DNA of 27,908 bases from UBA7887 sp964408735 (GTDB lineage Bacteria > Pseudomonadota > Alphaproteobacteria > UBA7887). Where the stretch lies: the NCBI GenBank assembly GCA_964408735.1, contig CAYPAX010000063.1:1-27908 (forward strand). The letters run 5' to 3'. The position numbers and the translations under genes were made by a program. Shown in pieces: positions 21,656-27,908 of this stretch. Each line of letters opens with the position of its first letter. Within the stretch, counting starts at the first letter, position 1. The notes beneath the pieces were generated by a model. It searched no databases. It worked only from the letters and a program-made list of their open reading frames with translations, and was not told the origin of the DNA.

Positions 21656-22746
21656 GCGGCAGCCTCCGGGATGGCGACGAGCAGCAGGATACCGTAGAGC
21701 ACGATGAACACCGCGTCCTTGAAGGCCCCGATGCCGTGGCGCGCCGTATCGCGCGAGGCAATGAGCTGGATGATCTCGAGCACCAGGAAGATCAGCGTCA
21801 GCAGGAAGCACGGCCACAGGCTCTCCCACCACGAGCCCTCGACCTCGGGCACAGCCTGCACGCTGCGCCAGATCAGCAGCAGGATCGGCAGCAGCGCCAC
21901 ATAGGCATAGGCGAGCAGGAAGCGCAGGCGGAAGCGCTTGCGGTCGACGAGCCAGAAGGCGAGCAAGAAGGCGGCGATGTTGACCACGTCCCAGAACATT
22001 CCCCGATAGACCTGCTCTTCCAGCGGCTGCCAATGGCGCAGGTTGAGATAGGCGAGCATCAGGAACAGCACGAAGGCGTCGCAGAACAGCCACTCGCGCA
22101 GGGTCTCGGCGGTGCCCTTGTTGGCCCAGGCCCGGCTGGCCTTGTCGACCAGCAGGACGAGGCCCACCGCCAGGGCAGCGGGATAGAGCAAATCGCGCAA
22201 GATTAGGTACTGGTCGGGGCGGTCGAGATAGGTCCAGTTGAGCAGCAGAATGGCCAGCGCGAAGCCGAGCAGGCCGAGCAGGCGTACCGCGGACGGTGTC
22301 TCGAACTCGGCGGCCGGCTCAGGCTCGGGTTTGGGCGCGGCGGGCGCGGCGTGGCCTTCCTCGGCGGGCAGGATACGGGCGAACAGCACCACCACGAAAG
22401 CGACGAGGCCGAGCGCCGCGGCGATCAGCATGACGGTGAAGAAGTTGTCGGCGCGGTTGCCGCTGCGCCAGTCCTCGGGCTCCGCCGCCAGCGGCGCCTC
22501 TTCGCCCTCGACCACCTCGACCGGAATCTCGTCGGGGCCGCCGAGCAGGGGCGGGAACTGCCAGGCCAGCACGACCACCACCAGCACCAACAGCACCAGT
22601 GCCAGGGCGAACTCGTACCAGCGCGGTGCCCGCACCAGCCGCGTCCCGCCGGCGCTCCTGGTCAGCAGCAAGACCAGGAACGCGACGATGCCGACGATGG
22701 CGACAGCCGCCATCACCTCCAGGAAAACGATATGCTGACTATCCAT
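21652..22746 (-). CDS. Multi-helix membrane protein of unknown function in the hyuAB2 operon
   Basis: This 364-aa protein starts MDSQHIVFLEVMAAVAIVG and has about ten hydrophobic segments. The first three are separated from the rest by an acidic, Pro-rich loop (GHAAPAAPKPEPEPAAEFE). A further loop has LDRPDQYLILRD. In the second half, LNLRHWQPLEEQVYRGMFW recalls the YQPFE motif of the four-helix proteins. No transporter signature is recognised. The ATG at 22746 is the first in-frame ATG 10 bases after hyuB2 and begins close to the first helix; a GTG-initiated form at 22797 would overlap hyuB2. Coupling to both hyuB2 and the amidase suggests a permease or membrane anchor for this enzyme set (inference). 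Confidence 0.88.
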   Translation of the reverse strand: MDSQHIVFLEVMAAVAIVGIVAFLVLLLTRSAGGTRLVRAPRWYEFALALVLLVLVVVVLAWQFPPLLGGPDEIPVEVVEGEEAPLAAEPEDWRSGNRADNFFTVMLIAAALGLVAFVVVLFARILPAEEGHAAPAAPKPEPEPAAEFETPSAVRLLGLLGFALAILLLNWTYLDRPDQYLILRDLLYPAALAVGLVLLVDKASRAWANKGTAETLREWLFCDAFVLFLMLAYLNLRHWQPLEEQVYRGMFWDVVNIAAFLLAFWLVDRKRFRLRFLLAYAYVALLPILLLIWRSVQAVPEVEGSWWESLWPCFLLTLIFLVLEIIQLIASRDTARHGIGAFKDAVFIVLYGILLLVAIPEAAA

Positions 22747-22756
22747 CGGCGTCGGA

Positions 22757-24862
22757 TCAGCGGCCACGCAGGCGCTGCGTTTCCGCCTCGTCCACACTTT
22801 CGCTCTTCGTGTCGATGGCGACTCGGTAGATCTCGCGCGCCGCCTCAGCCGTGATGTAGTCGTCCAGCCAGTCGTCGAGCACGGCCTGTGGATCGCGCTC
22901 CTCAGGCTTGCCGTAGCCGCCGCCGGACGGCCCTGTGATGCGGATGAGATCGCCGGCGGCCATCTTGGCGCCGGTCACTTTCGACGGCCAGCTCTGCTCG
23001 CCGTCGCCGCCCGGGTTCTTGGTCAGTGCCCCTGTCAGGCCCTCGGCACCGCCGAAGATGCCGTGCGGCGCCTCCAGGTGGCGGTCCGCCTCGCAGGAGA
23101 TGTATCCCTCCGACAGAAAGCGGTTCTCGCGCACGATTCCGATACCGCCGCGCCATTGCCCCGCCGCCGGCGGATCGGGGCGCAGCTCATAGCGCTCGTT
23201 GCGGATCGGGTAGTGCATGTCGAGTTCCTCGACCGGATTGTTGCGGGTGTTGGCCACCAGATTGTCCACACTGTCCAGGCCGTCCTTGCCGTAGCGGCCA
23301 CCGTAACTGCCTTCGTCCACCTCGAGATAGACCCAGTATTGCTGGCGCTCGGGAAGGAAGCCCGAATAGGAGATGAAGTAGAGCGAGGCCGAGTTGCCGC
23401 CCGTCGCTTTCTCCGGAATCACCGGGGCGAGGGCGCGGATGATGCAATCGACGACGCGCTGGATCTGGGCGAAGCGCGAGAAGCAGGCGCGCGGGAAGTT
23501 GGGGTTGAAGATGGTACCCTTGGGCGCCTCTACAGTGATGGGCCGGAAGATACCTTCGTTCTGGGGGATGAACTCTTCGTATGCTACCTCGTCGAGCAGC
23601 AGAGTGCGGATGATGTAGTTGCAGGCCACCACCAGGCTGCCCTCGAAAGGCACGTTGAAGCCCGTCTCCACCTCCGCCGCCGAGCCCGCCAGGTCGATGG
23701 TGATGTCGCTGCCTGAGACGCGCACGGTGACGTTGACCTTGAGCGGCACATCACGGTTCTTGCCATCGTCGTCGAGCCATCCTTCGGCGTGGTACTCGCC
23801 GTCGGGCACCTTGGCGATCTCGGCCCGCAGCATGCGCTCGGAATAGTCCATCCAGTACTTTGCGGCGCCCATCACGGTCTCGGGCGAATATTTCTCCACC
23901 ACGGCGGAAAAGCGGTCGCGGCCAAGCTCCACCGCGGCGATCATGGCCTCGATATCGGACGAATCCATGTCGGGGGTGCGCACATTGTCCTTGATCAGTT
24001 GCCAGACCTCTTCGTTACGGCGGCCCTTGTCGTGGAGCTTGACCGCATTGAACAGCTTGGCTTCGGCATAAACATCGACCACGTCCACATTGATGCCCGG
24101 CGCGGCGCCGCCGACATCGAGCAGATGCGCCGTGCAGGCGGCGAAGCCCAGCATGCGGCCCTTGCGGAAGATCGGCGTGATCACCGCCAGGTCCGGCGTG
24201 TGCGAGGCGCCGAAATAGGGGTGATTGTGGATGATGATGTCGCCTTCGTTGATCCGGCCCTTGAGCCGCTTGTGCATGCCGCGGATGTACCAGGGCAGGG
24301 AGCCGATATGCATCGGCGTGGAATCGCTCTCGCAAAGCTCGGCGCCCTCGATATCGAAGATGCCGCAGCCGAGGTCTTCGGATTCGCGAATGATACTGGA
24401 ATAGGACATGCGGTAGAGCACATGCGCCATCTCCTTGGCGATGGCATCGAAGGCGCCGCCGACCACGCGGAGCGTCACCGGGTCGAGGCTGTCATAGGCG
24501 TAGTCCGTGACCTTGGTCGGCCGCGGCGGCAACGGCTTGCCCGGGTCCGCCATCTTAGGCATGGTTGGCGCCGGTTCGGGCTGCGGCTCGGCCAGGGGCG
24601 GCGGCGGTGCTACCGCCGTCTCGCCGAGCAAGGTCGCGGCACAGGCACTGAGACTACGCGCGGCGGCGATATCGAGACGCTCGCCGAGGCTGCGGCCTTC
24701 GCCATTGGCGCTGCCGCTCTCGCGAATGCGCGTGCCTCCGGCTTCGAGCACGCCGACCACAGTCGCGTTCGCCCCAGTGGTCTTGTGCTCGGCGATGTCG
24801 AAGCTCCAGGCCTCGCCATAGGCGGCTCTCAATCTTGCCAGTATCTCGTCGGTCTGCGTCAT
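22757..24862 (-). CDS. hyuB: HyuB-type hydantoinase/oxoprolinase subunit B with extra N-terminal domain, copy 2
   Basis: This 701-aa protein has three parts. Residues 8-82 are the recurring small domain (LRAAYGEAWSFDIAEHKTTG, then ATVVGVLEAGG, then SLSACAATLLGET). Residues 83-118 are a Pro-rich linker. The hydantoinase B domain begins near LDPVTLRVVGGAFDA, with landmarks SSIIRESEDLGCGIF, GDIIIHNHPYFGASH and TGPSGGGYGKPEERDP. It is only moderately similar to copy 1 in the catalytic part, which suggests a different substrate. The ATG at 24862 overlaps the hyuA2 stop (ATGA), so the N-terminal domain is part of the real protein. Confidence 0.95.
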   Translation of the reverse strand: MTQTDEILARLRAAYGEAWSFDIAEHKTTGANATVVGVLEAGGTRIRESGSANGEGRSLGERLDIAAARSLSACAATLLGETAVAPPPPLAEPQPEPAPTMPKMADPGKPLPPRPTKVTDYAYDSLDPVTLRVVGGAFDAIAKEMAHVLYRMSYSSIIRESEDLGCGIFDIEGAELCESDSTPMHIGSLPWYIRGMHKRLKGRINEGDIIIHNHPYFGASHTPDLAVITPIFRKGRMLGFAACTAHLLDVGGAAPGINVDVVDVYAEAKLFNAVKLHDKGRRNEEVWQLIKDNVRTPDMDSSDIEAMIAAVELGRDRFSAVVEKYSPETVMGAAKYWMDYSERMLRAEIAKVPDGEYHAEGWLDDDGKNRDVPLKVNVTVRVSGSDITIDLAGSAAEVETGFNVPFEGSLVVACNYIIRTLLLDEVAYEEFIPQNEGIFRPITVEAPKGTIFNPNFPRACFSRFAQIQRVVDCIIRALAPVIPEKATGGNSASLYFISYSGFLPERQQYWVYLEVDEGSYGGRYGKDGLDSVDNLVANTRNNPVEELDMHYPIRNERYELRPDPPAAGQWRGGIGIVRENRFLSEGYISCEADRHLEAPHGIFGGAEGLTGALTKNPGGDGEQSWPSKVTGAKMAAGDLIRITGPSGGGYGKPEERDPQAVLDDWLDDYITAEAAREIYRVAIDTKSESVDEAETQRLRGR

Positions 24863-26934
24863 TGTGGCTGCATCCTGATGACGAGGTTGCCGTGGGTGTC
24901 GGTCTCGGCGGCGAGCCCCGGCGGCACCACGGTATTGGTATCGGCCTGCTCGATGATAGCCGGCCCCGCCACTTTATCGCCGGCGCTAAGCTGCGACCGG
25001 TCATAGATCGGCGTATCGATGCTGCGCGCCTTGCCGCCCTCGTCGAAGATCACCTGGCGGCTGGCCTCGGCACTCGGCTGACCACCGCCCTCTGGCAACC
25101 GGGCGGCAGCAAGCTCCGGCATCATACCGGTGCCGACCACGCGGATATTCACCAATTCCACCGGCTTCTCGTCAAAACGACGGCCATATTCGCGCTCATG
25201 CGCGGCATGGAAAGCGGCGGTCAGGCGGCCGACGAAGCCACTGTCCGTGCTGCCGTCGTCGAGATCGACTCGCAGCTCGTAGCCCTGGCCCTGGTAGCGG
25301 CACTCGGCGATACGCTCGAAACGGCGCTGATCGGCGGCGATGCCGTCCTTGTCGAGGCGTTCCGTGGCGAGATTCTCCAGCTCGCCGAACGCTTCCCCGA
25401 TCCGGGCGACGTCGGCCTGGCCGAGCAGCTGCAGGGTGGTGCGGCTGAAGTCGTAGGAGACGTCGGTGGCGAGCAGGCCCTCGGCCGAGGTCAGGCCGGG
25501 GCTCGGCGGGATTACCACGGCGGGAATGGCAAGCTCCGCCGCCACCGTGCAGGCGTGCAGCGGGCCGGCGCCGCCGAAGGCGACCAGGGCGAATTCGCGC
25601 GGATCGTAGCCCTTGCGCACGCTGTTGAGCTCGATCGACTGGATCATGCCGTGGTCGAGGATCTTCAGGGCTCCCAGCGCGGCCTCCTCGAAGCTCATGT
25701 CCAGCGCCGGGCAGAGATGGGTCTCGATGGCGCGGCGCGCCAGGTCTGTGCGCAGTGCCATGCGCCCGCCCAGGAAATTGTCCGGATTGAGCCGGCCGAG
25801 CACGGCCTGGCAATCGGTCGCCGTCGGCTGCTCGCCGCCGCGGTCGTAGCAGCACGGACCGGGGATGGCGCCGGCACTGCGCGGGCCCACGCGGAAGACG
25901 CCGCCGCGATCGACATAAGCCAGCGAGCCGCCGCCGGCGCCGATGGTGTCGATATCGGCCATCGGCACCATCGCCTGATAGGCGCCGATGCGCGTGTCCA
26001 GGAGATGCTTCATGGTCATCGAGCCGCCGGGGGCGACGCCGATATCGGCCGAGGTGCCGCCGACATCGAGGGTGATGGCGTTGTCGAAGCCGGCGAGGTT
26101 GGCCGCGCGGATGCCGCCGATCAGCCCGGCGACCGGGCCTGACATGAGCAGCGTCACCGGGCGTTCGCTGGCGCCCTCGGTGGTCGCGGCACCGCCATTG
26201 GCCTGCATCAGATGCAGCTCGGCGCCGAAATCCTTCTCCGCCATCGCCGTGTCGAGATTGCGCACGTAGGAGGACGTGCGCGGTCCCACATAGGCGTTGA
26301 GGCAGGTCGTGCTGAAGCGCTCGTATTCGCGATATTGCGGGATCACTTCGTGGCTGACGGAGAGGTAGACCTCGGGCCATTCCTCGCGCACGATCGCCGC
26401 CGCGCGCTTTTCGTGCGCCGGATTGAGGAAGGAGAACAGGAAGCAGATTGCCACCGCCTCGACATCGGCTTCCTTGAGCCTGGCCACCGCAGCGCGCACC
26501 GCGTCCTCGTCGAGCGGGGTCAGCACCTCACCGTCCGGTGCTGCGATGCGCTCGGGCACGGGAAGGCGATAGCGCCGCCGCACCAGGGGGTGGCTCTGCC
26601 AGGGCAGGTCCTGCTGGATGCTGAAATTGTAGGGCCGCTTGTGCCGCGCGATATGCAGGATATCGCGATAGCCCTCCGTGGTGATCAGGCCGGTGCGCGC
26701 GCCGTCATGCTCGAGCGCGATATTGGTGGCGATGGTGGTGCCGTGGAAGAACTGCCCGACATCCCGCGGCGCCACCCCGGCCTTCTCGCAGACCTCCAGC
26801 GCGCCCTCGATGACGCCCTGAGAGGGGTCGTCGGGCGTCGTCGGCAGCTTGTTGAGCGTCGCCGCGCCACTGGCATCGTCGACCAGCACCAGGTCCGTAA
26901 AGGTCCCCCCGACATCGACACCCAATCGGATCAC
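24859..26934 (-). CDS. hyuA: HyuA-type ATP-dependent hydantoinase/oxoprolinase subunit A, copy 2
   Basis: This 691-aa HyuA has the ATP-binding motifs LGVDVGGTFTD, TLDVGGTSADIGVA and TIGAGGGSLAYV, the FHGTTIATNIALEH segment and AFGGAGPLHA. The characteristic RHKRPYNFSIQQDLPW stretch differs from copy 1 (ARSQTPGPLAGWMI), again pointing to another substrate. No ATG is available. GTG 26934 is preferred because GAGGGGA lies 9 bases upstream; GTG 26943 would directly abut it. The Shine-Dalgarno sequence lies inside an inverted repeat (26946-26985). It is the first gene of a minus-strand operon of four or five genes and divergent from the alpha/beta hydrolase. Confidence 0.94.
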   Translation of the reverse strand: MIRLGVDVGGTFTDLVLVDDASGAATLNKLPTTPDDPSQGVIEGALEVCEKAGVAPRDVGQFFHGTTIATNIALEHDGARTGLITTEGYRDILHIARHKRPYNFSIQQDLPWQSHPLVRRRYRLPVPERIAAPDGEVLTPLDEDAVRAAVARLKEADVEAVAICFLFSFLNPAHEKRAAAIVREEWPEVYLSVSHEVIPQYREYERFSTTCLNAYVGPRTSSYVRNLDTAMAEKDFGAELHLMQANGGAATTEGASERPVTLLMSGPVAGLIGGIRAANLAGFDNAITLDVGGTSADIGVAPGGSMTMKHLLDTRIGAYQAMVPMADIDTIGAGGGSLAYVDRGGVFRVGPRSAGAIPGPCCYDRGGEQPTATDCQAVLGRLNPDNFLGGRMALRTDLARRAIETHLCPALDMSFEEAALGALKILDHGMIQSIELNSVRKGYDPREFALVAFGGAGPLHACTVAAELAIPAVVIPPSPGLTSAEGLLATDVSYDFSRTTLQLLGQADVARIGEAFGELENLATERLDKDGIAADQRRFERIAECRYQGQGYELRVDLDDGSTDSGFVGRLTAAFHAAHEREYGRRFDEKPVELVNIRVVGTGMMPELAAARLPEGGGQPSAEASRQVIFDEGGKARSIDTPIYDRSQLSAGDKVAGPAIIEQADTNTVVPPGLAAETDTHGNLVIRMQPQ

Positions 26935-26945
26935 ACGTGACACTC

Positions 26946-26985
26946 CCCTCGCTCAGCGACACCATGCTAGCAGCATAGGCGAGGG
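26946..26985 (-). promoter_or_regulatory. 5'-UTR hairpin covering the hyuA2 ribosome-binding site
   Basis: In the minus-strand transcript CCCTCGC (26985-26979) can pair with GCGAGGG (26952-26946), and the latter includes most of the GAGGGGA Shine-Dalgarno sequence. An inner ATGCT/AGCAT stem (26976-26972 with 26968-26964) with a three-base loop adds stability. The arrangement could hide the ribosome-binding site. Confidence 0.45.
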
Positions 26986-27103
26986 AGAGGCGAGAGATGT
27001 CGGTTTCTCGATCCAGTGCCGGCAACCCCCTCTTGAGTGACTGAAGACCGGCGTCTAAGTTTCCGGGTACAGCTCCTTGCAGCGGTTTAGGGCAGTCCGA
27101 ACG

Positions 27104-27904
27104 ATGTCGGAAGAGACCAAATACGCTTTGAGTGACAATGTCAGCATCGCCTATCAGGTCGTAGGCGATGGGCCGATCGACTTGGTGCTGGTTCCGGGTT
27201 TCGTTTCCAATATCGAGGTGTTTTGGGAGGAACCCAATTACGCCAGGTTCATCCGCCACCTCGCCGAGTTCTCCCGCGTGATTCTGTTCGACAAGCGCGG
27301 CACCGGTCTATCGGACCGGGTATCGCGCATGCCGATCCTCGAAGTGCGCATGGATGACGTGCGCGCGGTCATGGATGCGGTGGGATCGGATCGTGCCGCT
27401 TTAGTGGGATATTCCGAAGGCGGTCCTTTATGCGCGCTGTTTGCGGCTACCTATCCCGAACGCGTCTCCAATCTGATCATGATCGGCTGTTTCGCTAGCC
27501 TGTCGAAGCGCCCCGATTATCCATTTGGATTTGACGAAGCCCAACAGAAAGCCGCCTATGACTGGATCGAGAACGATTGGGGAAGCGTGGAAGACCTCTC
27601 GTCGAAGGCGCCGAGTGTTGCGAACGACGAGCGTTTCCGGCGCTGGCGATCACGATGCCTGCGCATGAGTGCCAGCCCATCGGCCGCTATGGAGATTCAG
27701 CGCTCGGCTATGGAGATTGATATTCGCCAACTGCTGCCTACGGTCCGTGTGCCGACGCTGATCGTTCACAGCAAGTTCGATGCGTTTGTCGAGTTCGGGC
27801 ATGGCAGTTACCTGGCAGACAATATTCCTGACGCCAAGCTGGCCCCATTGGACTGTAGCAGCCCGTTGACGAAGTCTGCTCTGGACGCGTGTCGCTGTGT
27901 CTGA
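27104..27904 (+). CDS. Alpha/beta hydrolase, apparently truncated and lacking the catalytic His
   Basis: This 266-aa protein has MSEETKYALSDNVSIAYQV at the start, the oxyanion segment VLVPGFVSNIEVFWE, FDKRGTGLSDR, the nucleophile elbow VGYSEGGPL (Ser near 107) and the acid VHSKFDAF. Such domains often stand alone or precede adenylate cyclase or LuxR domains. After IPDAKLAPLDC, where homologs have a DH-type catalytic His, it reads SSPLTKSALDACRCV and stops. No His follows the acid motif apart from HGSY, so the triad is incomplete. This suggests a frameshift, decay or a sequencing error. The ATG at 27104 matches family starts; a TTG at 27077 is possible. The fold is clear; activity is doubtful. 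Confidence 0.75.
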   Translation: MSEETKYALSDNVSIAYQVVGDGPIDLVLVPGFVSNIEVFWEEPNYARFIRHLAEFSRVILFDKRGTGLSDRVSRMPILEVRMDDVRAVMDAVGSDRAALVGYSEGGPLCALFAATYPERVSNLIMIGCFASLSKRPDYPFGFDEAQQKAAYDWIENDWGSVEDLSSKAPSVANDERFRRWRSRCLRMSASPSAAMEIQRSAMEIDIRQLLPTVRVPTLIVHSKFDAFVEFGHGSYLADNIPDAKLAPLDCSSPLTKSALDACRCV

Positions 27905-27908
27905 TTCT

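Noticed and set aside
24835..26142. 435-aa open frame antisense to hyuA2
   Set aside because: It is antisense to a clear HyuA coding frame with ATP-binding motifs.

Overview
The window is GC-rich, densely packed bacterial chromosome. Overlapping ATGA start/stop junctions, a PotABCD-type transporter, a Tat-type binding protein and the general protein flavour suggest an alphaproteobacterium (inference; no rRNA or tRNA gene is present to confirm it). I see no CRISPR array, insertion sequence or prophage, and no gene-free stretch longer than about 210 bases.

Layout. (a) 1-1345, minus strand: an isochorismatase-fold amidohydrolase, a 136-aa protein with a domain that recurs elsewhere in the window, and a secreted protein cut by the left edge. 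(b) 1478-3813, plus: an allantoinase/PuuE-like polysaccharide deacetylase, a 102-aa CxxC protein and a CobW/G3E GTPase, almost without gaps. (c) 3917-4698, plus: a HicA/HicB toxin-antitoxin pair behind two palindromic operators. (d) 4659-5428, minus: a doubtful small ORF and a four-helix membrane protein. (e) 5573-13849, plus: hyuA1, hyuB1, a giant flotillin-like protein and a PotA-like ABC ATPase. (f) 13853-17013, minus: the matching two permeases and the Tat-exported binding protein, convergent with the ATPase. (g) 17200-18666, plus: dihydropyrimidinase/hydantoinase. (h) 18671-20194: a small dimeric alpha-beta-barrel protein, a Sel1-like lipoprotein and a second four-helix membrane protein. 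(i) 20255-26934, minus: hyuA2, hyuB2, a ~10-helix membrane protein and an amidase. (j) 27104-27904, plus: an alpha/beta hydrolase that appears to lack its catalytic His.

How the genes may work together. The enzymes all act on cyclic or linear amides: two ATP-dependent HyuAB hydantoinase/oxoprolinase-type complexes, a zinc dihydropyrimidinase, an isochorismatase-fold (N-carbamoylsarcosine amidase-like) enzyme, an amidase-signature enzyme and a deacetylase. With the ABC importer this reads as a scavenging locus for hydantoins, pyrimidines, creatinine-type compounds or related N-heterocycles. Substrates cannot be fixed from sequence.

The most unusual content is accessory. A small domain occurs three times (alone, and at the N-terminus of both HyuB proteins) and looks faintly like the Rad52 core. 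A flotillin with a 200-residue internal duplication is encoded in the hyuAB1 operon. Paralogous 'YQPFE' four-helix membrane proteins lie beside each hyuAB set. Together these suggest an undescribed membrane-organised form of HyuAB (inference).
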